DNA of 64,000 nucleotides, taken from Formosa agariphila KMM 3901. GTDB taxonomy: Bacteria > Bacteroidota > Bacteroidia > Flavobacteriales > Flavobacteriaceae. Shown here piece after piece: positions 44,316 to 54,180 of the stretch. The stretch is from NCBI RefSeq assembly GCF_000723205.1, contig NZ_HG315671.1, positions 1,585,351 through 1,649,350 on the forward strand. Reading direction: 5' to 3'. The notes under the pieces were generated by a model that saw only the letters and a program-made list of their open reading frames with translations, was not told the origin of the DNA and made no database searches. Each line of letters opens with the position of its first letter. Position 1 is the first letter of the stretch. The position numbers were made by a program, and so were the translations under genes.

Positions 44316-46172
44316 TTAGGTATTTAATTCATCTGTAATATCCGATAAAATTTTAATACCGCTTTTTTTCATAAGTTCACTGGCATTAAAATCTGTGCAA
44401 ATAAATGGATCTAACTTATAACTAAAAACCATGGTGTTATCTTCAATCTTGCTGTTAAAACTGTAATTTGTTACTAAGTTTTTTTGCCCTGAAAGTTTTG
44501 CAAGTTCAATATCATGCGTCGCTATTATACCAGACGTTTTCAATTTACTTATCTGGTTAATTAAAGAATAACCACCTCTTTGTCTATCTTCTGAATTTGT
44601 CCCTTTAAACATTTCGTCTAATAGGAAAAAAACATTTTCACTTTTATCGATACATGTTAGCATGTGTTCTATTCTATTTAATTCAGCATAAAACGAGGAC
44701 ACGCCTTTCATTAAATTATCTTGAGTTCGCATGCTTGTAAAGATGTTCATGTTTGCAACTTTAGCATGTTTTGCACAACACGGAGCACCAGCAAGAGCTA
44801 ATACAAGGTTTACCCCAACGGTTCTTAAAAATGTACTTTTTCCACCCATGTTGGACCCCGTAATCATGACAACTTGACCATGACCTTCGGAATGAAAATC
44901 GTTACAAATACGTGAATCCGGATGCAATAAAGGATGTCCTAAAGATTTAAAATGGATATAGTTATGTTGGTCTGTTAATTCTGGAAAGTTATACGACGGA
45001 TTTGAATAGGTAAAGCCAGCAAAACTATTTACAACTTCAAATTCACTTACTATATTCGCCCAAGATTTTAAAAATGTATTATTCTTTAATTTCCATTTCT
45101 CGGTTCCAAGAATTAAGTAAATGTCTAATAGAAATACACTGTTTAATAGCGGATACATGTAGTTTCCTCCAATAGGTATCTTTTTTATAGGTCTTTGATG
45201 CGAGAATTCTAATAATCGGCAAATCTTATTAATTTCATTACTTGCTGAATACTTTTCCTGTAATAGAATAGCCTGTAATTCGTGTAATTTTTTAGACTTT
45301 AACGTGACGCTCTCAATATGAATTAGAAGTGCTTGATACCCTTTTAATGTACTAAGGTTATTTGTAGATGTAAATACAATATCTTCGGCAATGAATTTCA
45401 TTTGTTTTAAAATGAAATAGTTGATAGCCAAAATTGAAATCATAAATAATAAATACATGAACCATCTTGAAGCCCCTAAATTAACGTAAAAGAAATAAAC
45501 ACTTACAAAAAAAAGAATGGGAAGAATACTAGCTATGGCTATATATAGATATTGTTTTTTTATTAAAACCACAGGTTGTTTTACCCAATCTAACAACTTA
45601 AGATAATCACTTTTTTTATTTTGAAAATGTAAACCCGATGCTTGAAAATTTTGTCTCCAGTCTAATTTAAGAGCGAGTTCTTTTATAGCTTCTTGTCTAT
45701 TAAAAATTTCGGTGTTAGTAGCAGGCTTAGTTAACCATTCCGATAAACGTATTTCTCCAGATTCTGTCGTCGTTCTGTTTAGCAGCTGAAAAATAGAATG
45801 TTCTCCAAAAACATCTAAATCCGATGCATACGGATGGTTGGGGTCACTAAATTGGGCTCCTGCATTAAATCCGTTCAAATCACAATTTTCTCTTAGAATT
45901 TCAGATGCATTGATGTGTTTTAAAAATTTGGTATGTTGTATTTGGTAAGCTGTTTTGTCGTGGCGCTTTAATATAAAACCAAAACATAGAATAGTAACGG
46001 GTATAAATATGAAGCCAAGAATAGTGAGTTTTAGATTAAATAGTAGAATTATAATAGCTATAGATGTTACAAAAACAGTCAGCCTGATAAATGATAATTT
46101 ACGTAAAACTTGCTTTAAAGCGGCTATTCTAACTGTGTATTTTTTTATATTGTCTTTATAAATTTCCATCAA
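44316..46172 (-). CDS. MutS-like ATPase with N-terminal membrane region
   Basis: 618 residues. Two hydrophobic stretches near 26-62 and two more near 212-255 suggest membrane association. The C-terminal part (about 400-610) is a MutS domain V ATPase, with Walker A in MITGSNMGGKSTFLRTVG, Walker B in VFFLLDEMFKGTNSEDR and the ATHD switch. The mismatch-recognition domain I is absent. This short MutS-related, membrane-type protein recurs in Bacteroidota. It is not the mismatch repair MutS, and its role is unknown. Start codons at 46172 and 46169 are adjacent. Confidence 0.83.
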   Translation of the reverse strand: MMEIYKDNIKKYTVRIAALKQVLRKLSFIRLTVFVTSIAIIILLFNLKLTILGFIFIPVTILCFGFILKRHDKTAYQIQHTKFLKHINASEILRENCDLNGFNAGAQFSDPNHPYASDLDVFGEHSIFQLLNRTTTESGEIRLSEWLTKPATNTEIFNRQEAIKELALKLDWRQNFQASGLHFQNKKSDYLKLLDWVKQPVVLIKKQYLYIAIASILPILFFVSVYFFYVNLGASRWFMYLLFMISILAINYFILKQMKFIAEDIVFTSTNNLSTLKGYQALLIHIESVTLKSKKLHELQAILLQEKYSASNEINKICRLLEFSHQRPIKKIPIGGNYMYPLLNSVFLLDIYLILGTEKWKLKNNTFLKSWANIVSEFEVVNSFAGFTYSNPSYNFPELTDQHNYIHFKSLGHPLLHPDSRICNDFHSEGHGQVVMITGSNMGGKSTFLRTVGVNLVLALAGAPCCAKHAKVANMNIFTSMRTQDNLMKGVSSFYAELNRIEHMLTCIDKSENVFFLLDEMFKGTNSEDRQRGGYSLINQISKLKTSGIIATHDIELAKLSGQKNLVTNYSFNSKIEDNTMVFSYKLDPFICTDFNASELMKKSGIKILSDITDELNT

Positions 46173-46784
46173 TTAGCTTTAAAGAATATGAGGTTGTACA
46201 TATGCACAATGCCGGGAGTCAGTTAATAATAAGTTGTTATGCTTAATATCTAAATATAGATGTTTTTTTGCAAAAGACATTTTTAAATCAGGTGTATTGT
46301 TATAAGTAAACACTGTATGTTATCTAAGTTTCTTTTCTCTTTAAATTAAAAACTGTGTTCCGAAAAACAATATTGAGAAGTCATGTATACTTTAAATGAG
46401 ATGTAATTTATGTATGATGTTGGTAGAAGTTAAAATGGTCTTATAATTTTAATGTTTAATCCACTATGCAAAGTTGCTATTTATAGGAATAATACTGTTA
46501 AAAACTGTTAATAGCTTTTTAATGAAAAACAAGATAATAGTTATTACTAAAAGCGTCTAAGAGCTAGACATACTGTGTATTACGTGCGTTTTATTAATCA
46601 GTTATAAAACCGAGCTATATATTTAATTACATAATTAAAAAGAGTAATGGTTTTTAATTTTTAAAATAATCCTATTTTTATAAAATTTTTAGATTGTTCT
46701 AAATCCCTAAACTGATAAAGTTATCAGGCAATTACTCTGGAGAGAGAACCACCGTTCTGTGGAACGTAATTAATTAAAGCACCT
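46173..46784. other. long intergenic region / leader of the PLP enzyme gene
   Basis: 612 AT-rich bases between divergent genes, with no open frame of interest. The last 70 bases before the ATG are richer in G/C and can form small hairpins: CTGATAAAGTTATCAG at about 46713-46728 and CGTTC-TGTG-GAACG at about 46754-46768. This might be a structured 5' leader. Some strings resemble parts of glycine riboswitches, but a full aptamer is not present. Confidence 0.45.
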
Positions 46785-48860
46785 ATGAAGAATAGCATAC
46801 CTATTGAAAATCAATATAAAAGAACGCCTTTGTTCGAAAAAGAAAATGTAAATTTTTTAATTCACGTTTTAAAAAGATTTAATACGGTACCTAAATTAAA
46901 CAACATAAATATTATTACTTCCGAAAAGGAACCTAAAATATTTAAAATTATACCTAATCAAGCCATTGTAATTGGCTCTTTATATTTAAGAAAACCTGTG
47001 TTGGCATTGGTGTATTTAAGATATGCAATTGAATGGCAACTGTGGTATAAAGCATTAAATGATAAAGAAAACGATACTGTTTTATGCGATATAGCTGCTT
47101 TTGAAGTCGCTCGAATATTTTATAAATTATTACCAAAAGAAGACAAAGAGAAGTTAGAATCTTTAGACTATGTATTAATAAATTTAATTAAAAACGATAC
47201 GTTTTCTAGTCCAGAAGCTCTGTTAGAAAATGAAGAGTTACAAGCTTTCCATGGATTAGAAAATACAGATAAATTATTTAAACCATCTTGGGAGCCTATA
47301 ATTGAAAATTTAGCTAAGCCAACAGAGTATTTACTTATGTCTGGTGGTGATCTTAGATTGAATATAGACGAAATTGATTTGCTAAATAAATATGGTTGTC
47401 GACCATTTCCAAGGCCAGAAGCTTTTACTTTTGCATCGTCTACAGCTACTAGTGTGTCTAATTTTGCGTTCGATAAAGCTGCAAAAGTTAGAAGTATATT
47501 AATTAAAGATAGTTTAAAGAATGGATTTAAAGACACGACTATTGCCTATGCTGAATCTTTAAAAAATAACCTTAAAAATATTTTTGAATTAAACGACGAG
47601 TGTCAGATTATATTTTCTCCATCGGGTACAGATTCTTCACTTCAAGTTGCGGCCATAACTCAAATTATTACAGAAAAAGATATCACACATATTTTAGTTG
47701 CTTCAGATGAAACAGGTAGTGGTGTAGCAGGAGCTTTAAAAGGGTGTCATTTCGAAAATACAACGGCATTAAATTACCAGGTTAAAAAGGGTGAAAAAAT
47801 GGACGGTTTTAGAGATGTTAATGTCATTAAAATTCCATTTAGAGATGAATGTGGTATTTTAAAATCTGCAGATCAATTAGATGAAGAAGTTTTAAATGCA
47901 ATTACTGAAACTAATAAATTAGGACATCAAATTGTATTGCATGTTATGGATCATTCAAAATTAGGATATCAATCGCCTAGTGAAGACATGATGCAAAAAT
48001 TAAACACCTTAAACGACATTCCTTTACAGATTGTGGTTGATGCCGCACAGCTTCGATTAGATCCTTCAGATATTCAGAATTATTTATCAGCTGGATATAT
48101 AGTGTCTATAACCGGAAGTAAATATTTTACAGGACCTCCGTATGCAGGTGCACTTATTATACCAGAAACAATATGTGAATCTATTGAGTCGTCTAAAGTA
48201 AAGTTACCTGTAAGTTTAAATCAATATTATAACCGATCAGATTGGCCAACAACGTGGTTTTGTTCGAAAGATTTATCAGACGGATTTAATTATGGCTCTT
48301 ACATGCGTTGGAATGCTGCTATTGTAGAAATGGATAGATATTACAAAACGCCAATTTTATACCGTAATTTAGGTATCGAGATGTTCTGTAATTTTATTGA
48401 AGATTCTATAAAGGATGTTTCATTTTTAGAACCACTTTATAGCGATTTAACTAAAACAGATGCTAGTAATAAGAGTTATGATTTCGGAATAAGAAGCATA
48501 CGTACCATTTTTCCGTTTTTCATTATAAAAGACAATCAAGCACTTACTGTAGATAAGGTTAAGAAACTTTATGTGCTGTTAAATTCAGATATATCTGATT
48601 TGTTTGAAGGTTCACCATTAGAAATTGTTCGACTTGCAGCCCAAAAATGTCATATAGGGCAAGCAGTTAATGTAAAATATGGAAACGATTTACCAAGTGC
48701 TATTTTAAGAATTAGTCTTGGAGCTCGAGTTATTTCAGAAAGTTGGGTAAACCGAGATATTAGTATTTATTTTAGAAATATTGAAGCCCAAATGAATCAA
48801 GTAATCGTGATTATCAGAAAAATTGAACTGATTTTAAATACACCTGATTTATTAGATTAA
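46785..48860 (+). CDS. PLP-dependent fold-type I enzyme, unassigned subfamily
   Basis: 691 residues. The first 200 or so have no domain I recognise. A fold-type I aminotransferase/decarboxylase-like core spans about 205-600. It has the phosphate-binding region FSPSGTDSSLQVAA, LQIVVDAAQLRLDP (Asp contacting the pyridine nitrogen) and the likely Schiff-base lysine in SITGSKYFTGPPYAGAL near 447. The C-terminal domain continues to the end. The lysine context resembles the class V aminotransferase/cysteine desulfurase group, but the long extension is unusual. The reaction cannot be deduced. It is preceded by a 612-bp gap and has no operon partners. Confidence 0.72.
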   Translation: MKNSIPIENQYKRTPLFEKENVNFLIHVLKRFNTVPKLNNINIITSEKEPKIFKIIPNQAIVIGSLYLRKPVLALVYLRYAIEWQLWYKALNDKENDTVLCDIAAFEVARIFYKLLPKEDKEKLESLDYVLINLIKNDTFSSPEALLENEELQAFHGLENTDKLFKPSWEPIIENLAKPTEYLLMSGGDLRLNIDEIDLLNKYGCRPFPRPEAFTFASSTATSVSNFAFDKAAKVRSILIKDSLKNGFKDTTIAYAESLKNNLKNIFELNDECQIIFSPSGTDSSLQVAAITQIITEKDITHILVASDETGSGVAGALKGCHFENTTALNYQVKKGEKMDGFRDVNVIKIPFRDECGILKSADQLDEEVLNAITETNKLGHQIVLHVMDHSKLGYQSPSEDMMQKLNTLNDIPLQIVVDAAQLRLDPSDIQNYLSAGYIVSITGSKYFTGPPYAGALIIPETICESIESSKVKLPVSLNQYYNRSDWPTTWFCSKDLSDGFNYGSYMRWNAAIVEMDRYYKTPILYRNLGIEMFCNFIEDSIKDVSFLEPLYSDLTKTDASNKSYDFGIRSIRTIFPFFIIKDNQALTVDKVKKLYVLLNSDISDLFEGSPLEIVRLAAQKCHIGQAVNVKYGNDLPSAILRISLGARVISESWVNRDISIYFRNIEAQMNQVIVIIRKIELILNTPDLLD

Positions 48861-48993
48861 AGGCCGTTTCAATATAAAAAATTAAAGCATACAAGAGGTT
48901 AGGAGCAGATCTATAATTCTGTAGGTTTCAAATCTTTTGTGTGTTTTTTTTAGTTGAGCTTTGAAGTGAAATTAGATTAAGATTCCCTAATCC

Positions 48994-49401
48994 CTAGAAG
49001 TCTAATTGGTGTCTTACCCAATTTATAATCGCCTGTTTTTTATGTTCTAGCCACATGCTTTTGTATTTAGAGTTAACCATTAAGAATCTAAAATTCTGAA
49101 ACGGTTTTTTGGTAGATAAACAGTGTTCTAATTCTTGTTTAAATTCCAAGTCAGTTAGAGTTCGAGTAAAAGCTTCCATAACTTGAAATGCATGTTTGGC
49201 ATCCATTTTCTTTATACATATATATTCGTCTAGATGAGACTGCACTTTTTTAATAGTATCTTCCCACTCTTCAGGATCCATATACAGTTCATTATAATCA
49301 GGATAATATTCTATATTTAATGTGTGTTTATGAATATAACATACCATGCCACATTCTAATAATTCAGCGATTTCTTTAATTTTGTCATCAGTTAAAGTCA
49401 T
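48994..49401 (-). CDS. UPF0158-family protein
   Basis: 135 residues, cytosolic. It has IAELLECGMVCYIHKHTLNIEYYPD at the N-terminus and SHLDEYICIKKMDAKHAFQVMEAFT in the middle. The C-terminal segment is FRFLMVNSKYKSMWLEHKKQAIINWV. These match UPF0158, whose function is unknown. It stands alone between convergent and divergent genes. Confidence 0.8.
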   Translation of the reverse strand: MTLTDDKIKEIAELLECGMVCYIHKHTLNIEYYPDYNELYMDPEEWEDTIKKVQSHLDEYICIKKMDAKHAFQVMEAFTRTLTDLEFKQELEHCLSTKKPFQNFRFLMVNSKYKSMWLEHKKQAIINWVRHQLDF

Positions 49402-49765
49402 TTCTAAAGGATTTGATTTGTTGGTAGTTACACTAAGGTATTAATTTTTAGAGCACTTTTTAAAATCTTGAACCGCCATTATTACGCATAAATCAAGTAT
49501 TCCGAATATCATATATTTAAAGTTGTAATTATAGGTATTTAATGAATTAGCTGGTTGTGAATTGTTAATTTGATAATAATAGCAGGTAATTTCTTTTTTA
49601 AAGGTGTTAATCGTTAAAAGGAATTATTTTTAAATAGAAATCAAAATAAGAGATTAGGTCTTTTGATGATGTTTATCGATAAAATATTACAATTGCATAT
49701 CGATTTTCTTCAGGTCTACTTATAAATAAACTAAATTTGTTTTGATTGATTTAAGATAAAAATGC
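49402..49765. other. intergenic region upstream of the K+/H+ antiporter
   Basis: 364 bp with no gene. TAAATTTG at 49732-49739 lies 27 bases before the antiporter start and may be the -7 element of its promoter. I see no clear -33 partner. Confidence 0.5.
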
Positions 49766-51238
49766 ATGAATTTAACAATTGAAAATATTGTATTAGTTGG
49801 TTCCCTTTTACTTTTTATAAGTATAATCGTTGGTAAAACATCATATAAATTTGGGGTTCCTACGTTAATTTTATTCTTATCTATAGGGATGTTAGCTGGC
49901 TCCGAAGGTATTGGAGGTATTTTATTTAATGATCCTAAAATTGCACAATTTATTGGTATTGTTTCACTTAACTTTATTTTGTTTTCAGGAGGTCTCGATA
50001 CAGAATGGAATACCGTAAAACCTATTCTTAAAGAAGGGTTGGTGTTATCTACTTTGGGTGTTTTGCTTACAGCTGTTACATTAGGAGTATTTGTATGGTA
50101 TGTCACCGATTTTACAATCTTTGAAAGTATGCTTTTAGGATCTATCGTATCGTCTACAGATGCTGCTGCCGTTTTCTCCATTTTACGATCTAAAAATCTA
50201 GCTTTAAAAGCGAATTTAAGACCTACATTAGAGCTGGAAAGTGGAAGTAACGACCCTATGGCTTATGTACTAACTTTGGCTTTCTTGTCGTTAGTAATCA
50301 ATCAAGATCAAGACGTTTCTACAATCATTTTTATGTTTTTTCAACAAATGATAGTTGGAGCCATTGCTGGATTTGGATTTGGAAAACTTAGTAAACTTAT
50401 TATTAACAAAATAACTTTAGATTTTGAAGGACTGTATCCGGTATTAGTAATTGCACTAATGTTTATTACATTTTCTGCTACCGATACACTTGGTGGTAAC
50501 GGATTTCTCGCTATTTACATTTGTTCTGTATATTTAGGAAACCAAGATTTAATTCATAAATCTACTATCTTAAAAATGTTCGATGGTATGGCTTGGTTAA
50601 TGCAAATTGTATTATTCCTTACTTTAGGATTACTTGTATTTCCTTCGCAAATTATCCCTTATATGGGCATCGGTTTATTAATATCATTATTCCTAATGGT
50701 AGTTGCTCGCCCGGTTAGTGTGTTAATTAGTACGATGTTTTTTAAAATGAAAATGCGACGTCGTTTCTATATTTCGTGGGTCGGGTTACGTGGCGCTGTA
50801 CCGATAGTATTTGCAACCTATCCGTTATTGGCAGGAATTGACAAAGCCAATATGATTTTTAATATTGTATTCTTTATTTCAGTGACTTCTATTTTAATTC
50901 AAGGAACAACCTTATCTGTTGTAGCAAAATGGTTGAATGTTGCCCTTCCTGAAAAGATAAAACGCGCATCAGACGATGAGCGTTACATTTTAGATTTACC
51001 AAAATCGGCCATGGAGGAAACTGAAATTCCCGCAAATAGTTATGCTGTAAATAAACGAATTATCGATTTGCATTTTCCAAAATCAGCGTTTATTGTAATG
51101 ATAAAGCGGAATGGTAAATTTGTGCGTCCAGGCGGTTCTACGGTTATAGAAGCTAACGATACTCTGGTAATTTTATTAGATAACGATGAAAGTTTAGATG
51201 AAGTGAAAACGTTACTTGCCCAAACGTCCATCGCTTAA
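49766..51238 (+). CDS. potassium/proton antiporter (CPA1 family, NhaP2/CvrA-like)
   Basis: 490 residues. About 12 membrane helices fill residues 1-390, with the CPA core motifs SIVSSTDAAAVFSIL near 130 and LELESGSNDPMAYVL near 155, and SWVGLRGAVPIVFATYPL near 335. A TrkA-C (RCK_C) domain at about 405-490 (AVNKRIIDLHFPKSAFIVMI) is typical of NhaP2-type K+/H+ antiporters. It should extrude K+ in exchange for protons at the inner membrane. Confidence 0.9.
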   Translation: MNLTIENIVLVGSLLLFISIIVGKTSYKFGVPTLILFLSIGMLAGSEGIGGILFNDPKIAQFIGIVSLNFILFSGGLDTEWNTVKPILKEGLVLSTLGVLLTAVTLGVFVWYVTDFTIFESMLLGSIVSSTDAAAVFSILRSKNLALKANLRPTLELESGSNDPMAYVLTLAFLSLVINQDQDVSTIIFMFFQQMIVGAIAGFGFGKLSKLIINKITLDFEGLYPVLVIALMFITFSATDTLGGNGFLAIYICSVYLGNQDLIHKSTILKMFDGMAWLMQIVLFLTLGLLVFPSQIIPYMGIGLLISLFLMVVARPVSVLISTMFFKMKMRRRFYISWVGLRGAVPIVFATYPLLAGIDKANMIFNIVFFISVTSILIQGTTLSVVAKWLNVALPEKIKRASDDERYILDLPKSAMEETEIPANSYAVNKRIIDLHFPKSAFIVMIKRNGKFVRPGGSTVIEANDTLVILLDNDESLDEVKTLLAQTSIA

Positions 51239-51369
51239 TTACTAGAATTAATATTAATATTATTTTGCCAATCCTTTTTAGGATTCTAGAAAGATTAGGT
51301 GTGTATCTGCATAATATTACAATGTAATTCTTTTCTGAACCATTATTTAAAGTTAAGCATATCCGTCAA

Positions 51370-52230
51370 TTAAGACGTTGTATGATTGCTTTTGTAATCT
51401 TTAATACTATCTATATGAGATTTATGCGGTCGACCCGCTGCTTTTTCATAATCTGAAGGTACATTATTAACTCCGTTTTTTATACCTTCATAGATACCCG
51501 ATATTATGGTTCCTATAAATTCACCTAAAGCATGTTGTCGTTCTTTTTTATATTCTTCAACAGAAACCGATGTGTATTTTAAATCTGTATTATAAACGGT
51601 GTTTATATAGGTTGCTAATTCCGATTGTGTAATGGCTTCTCCTATTAAATTATATGTTTTTCCGTTATGTTTACTATGTAAGAGCATTTGTGCATAGGCG
51701 TAAGCTAACTCAGGTCTGCTTGTATAACCGCATTTACCAGTTTGAGCACAGTTTCTAATTTCGCCTTCTTTTATATAAGTGTCTATAAACTCTAAATCGG
51801 GTTCTATATAAATACCATTTCTTCCAATTACCCATACTAAACCAGAGTTTTTAAGATCCTCTTCAGTTTGTCTATTACTTTTAACAACATGGCTAAAAGC
51901 CGTGTTTTCAGAGTCGCCAATAATACTAGTATACACTATTTTTTTTACCCCATTTTGTTTTGCAGCGTCTATAACATTTCTGTGTTGTTGTATTCTTTTT
52001 TGGGGATCGTCCATTCCAGAGACCAATAAAACTATATCTACACCTTTTAAAGCGCTGTTAAAATCTTCTCGATTATTATAATCTCCAATTCTAACTTCTA
52101 CACCAAGGTGTTTTGCCTTTTCAGGAGTTCTTGCAATGGCAATAACTTGGTCTGAACTTATTTCTTGTATTAGTTGTTTTACAATGGCAGATCCTAACTG
52201 ACCGCTGGCTGATGTAACTGCAATTTTCAT
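51370..52230 (-). CDS. NmrA-like NAD(P)-binding protein (QOR2-type)
   Basis: 286 residues. The N-terminal dinucleotide motif is IAVTSASGQLGSAIVKQL (GxxGxxG). IAIARTPEKAKHL and VEVRIGDYNNREDF follow, and VKKIVYTSIIGDSE replaces the classical SDR catalytic region. The C-terminal part binds substrate. The pattern matches NmrA/QOR2-like proteins, which reduce quinones or act as redox sensors. A 66-codon zinc-ribbon gene lies 31 bp upstream. Confidence 0.8.
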   Translation of the reverse strand: MKIAVTSASGQLGSAIVKQLIQEISSDQVIAIARTPEKAKHLGVEVRIGDYNNREDFNSALKGVDIVLLVSGMDDPQKRIQQHRNVIDAAKQNGVKKIVYTSIIGDSENTAFSHVVKSNRQTEEDLKNSGLVWVIGRNGIYIEPDLEFIDTYIKEGEIRNCAQTGKCGYTSRPELAYAYAQMLLHSKHNGKTYNLIGEAITQSELATYINTVYNTDLKYTSVSVEEYKKERQHALGEFIGTIISGIYEGIKNGVNNVPSDYEKAAGRPHKSHIDSIKDYKSNHTTS

Positions 52231-52261
52231 AACGCAATATGTATTAAGTTTAGAAAAGGGT

Positions 52262-52462
52262 TTATGTTTTATCCGTTTTTAAAGCTTTCAATTCTGCTTC
52301 AAGCGCTTCTGCTTTAGCTTTAAATTTTTCTAAAGCCTTTTTCATCTGACCAACTTTTTTGAAGGCATCTTCATCTTGCACTGCCTGATATGTGATTTCT
52401 CCGTCTTTAGTCTTTATTCTTGAATGACTTCCACAAGTGGGACATTTAGCTACATCGCTCAT
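52262..52462 (-). CDS. small zinc-ribbon-like coiled-coil protein
   Basis: 66 residues. A single CPTC motif near the N-terminus is followed by RIKTKDGEITYQAVQDEDAF and a helical coiled coil (KALEKFKAKAEALEAELKAL). With only one Cys pair it would bind zinc as a dimer, or not at all. I recognise no named family. It is closely spaced with the NmrA-like gene. Confidence 0.62.
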   Translation of the reverse strand: MSDVAKCPTCGSHSRIKTKDGEITYQAVQDEDAFKKVGQMKKALEKFKAKAEALEAELKALKTDKT

Positions 52463-52619
52463 AATTTATTTTTTTACAAAGGTCTGTTTTAAGTTGATTT
52501 TACGAAAGGTTAATCTTAAGCGTAAAATGGTAAATGTGTGACCAATTGCTGTAAAATTAGAATGTTGAGTTATAGAAAATTAATGTAACACCGTTTAATT
52601 TATTTTTAATTGACTATGC

Positions 52620-54116
52620 TTAGTCTTTCGTGTATTTGGCAGCTTTTCCGTTACTAGACGCTGTTTTTATAAATTCACGGATATCATCGTTTGCAGTCTT
52701 TAAATCGTCTTTTCTTAAATACATCATATGTCCGCTTCTATATCCTTTAAAAGTAAAACGGTCTTTCATTTTTCCGCTAGGGTCTATTTGTCCCATAGTA
52801 TATTTTGCAGCAAAATAGGTAGTGGCACCATCGTAATAGCCAGACTGAATTAAAACTTTTAAATAAGGATTTTGAGCCATAGCTTGTCTTAAGCCTTCTC
52901 TTACGTTGTTGTTTTCTTTATTCCAAGGATGAACATTACCGAACATATTATATTTAATATCGGTTTTAAAATTTAAATGTTCTCTTAAGTAGTAATTAAT
53001 TGCGGGCGTAAAAGAATGCGACCAAGAGCTAATTTCGGCATTATAATCTGGAGAAATACCAGTTTCAGTTTTATCAATTCCTAAATACCTAGAATCTAAT
53101 CGTCCTACAGTTTGACCTGTTTTATCGCGTAATAAAGATTTCCAAAAATAATTATTTGGTACTTCTAAGTTGCTTTGCAATACTTCTTCAGTTTTTAAAC
53201 CTGAATAATAAGCTACTTTATCTGCAACTTGTTTTTTTTCTGTTTCCGATATAAAACCACCTTTGGCAATTGCTGGCATAAGAGTATTAATACTGTAATT
53301 TTCAACTTCTGGTAGAATATCTAATAAATCCTTCTGTTGTAATTCCGGAGGTAAGACCTTGTGATGCCATGCGGTTGCAGTAAAATAAGGTAAATTTAAT
53401 GCTGAATAAATGGGTTGTCCCGTACTGTACAATTTATAGTCGGCTGGCGATACCATAATAACACCATTTAGATACATCCACTGACTATTTTGTAGTTCTT
53501 TAGCTAATCCCATAACACGTGTTCCTCCATAGCTTTCACCAATTAAATATTTTGGAGATTCCCAACGGTTTTTTCTAGTAACAAAGGTATTCACCCATTC
53601 TGCTAAATATTTAATATCTGCATTAATCCCGAAAAAGACTTTACGGTCAGGAAATTTTCCTTCTTTATCGGCAATCATTCTAGAATATCCAGTGTTAACA
53701 GGGTTTACGTAAACAATATCGGCTATATCTAAAATAGAATTCGGATTGTCTTTTACACCATAAGGCTGAACCGGATAACCTTCATCGTCTAAGTTTAATA
53801 CTTTAGGTCCTGTGTAAGCAATATGCATCCACACAGAAGCAGAGCCTGGCCCTCCATTAAATGAAATTAAAAGAGGTCTGTTTGTGCTGTTTTTTACATT
53901 ATTACGCTCGTAATAAGTGTAATAAAGTGAAGCTATAGGATTACCATTTTTATCCCAAACAGGTTGTGTTCCTGTAGTAGCAGTATAAGAAATACTTTTG
54001 CCTTTTATAGTAGATGTATGAGTTGTTACAACCATAGTATCTATTGGGATTTTTCGAGATTGAGAAAAAACACTTATCGATAAAAGAACAAAGAGAATAT
54101 TTAAATACTGTTTCAT
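52620..54116 (-). CDS. S10-family serine carboxypeptidase-like peptidase, exported
   Basis: 498 residues with a signal peptide (YLNILFVLLSISVFSQ). The S10 fold shows LISFNGGPGSASVWMHIAYTGP (oxyanion hole, near 80-100), GYSRMIADKEG and the nucleophile motif LIGESYGGTRVMG near 192. The C-terminal Asp is in QSGYYDGATTY and the His in GYRSGHMMYL near 470. All catalytic residues are present. It is probably periplasmic or surface-located and releases C-terminal amino acids. Confidence 0.9.
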   Translation of the reverse strand: MKQYLNILFVLLSISVFSQSRKIPIDTMVVTTHTSTIKGKSISYTATTGTQPVWDKNGNPIASLYYTYYERNNVKNSTNRPLLISFNGGPGSASVWMHIAYTGPKVLNLDDEGYPVQPYGVKDNPNSILDIADIVYVNPVNTGYSRMIADKEGKFPDRKVFFGINADIKYLAEWVNTFVTRKNRWESPKYLIGESYGGTRVMGLAKELQNSQWMYLNGVIMVSPADYKLYSTGQPIYSALNLPYFTATAWHHKVLPPELQQKDLLDILPEVENYSINTLMPAIAKGGFISETEKKQVADKVAYYSGLKTEEVLQSNLEVPNNYFWKSLLRDKTGQTVGRLDSRYLGIDKTETGISPDYNAEISSWSHSFTPAINYYLREHLNFKTDIKYNMFGNVHPWNKENNNVREGLRQAMAQNPYLKVLIQSGYYDGATTYFAAKYTMGQIDPSGKMKDRFTFKGYRSGHMMYLRKDDLKTANDDIREFIKTASSNGKAAKYTKD

Positions 54117-54180
54117 AAATTATTTTTTTGGAAGGATTTAAGGAAATGATTAATTTATACAAATGTACTAAAAACAATAA

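Noticed and set aside
46713-46784. Strings resembling parts of a glycine riboswitch (TCAGGCAA, CTCTGGAGAGA) before the PLP enzyme gene
   Set aside because: The conserved core of the aptamer (CCGAAGG-type and GGACAGAG-type segments in order) is not present, and the pieces appear in a wrong arrangement. Kept only as a possible structured leader.
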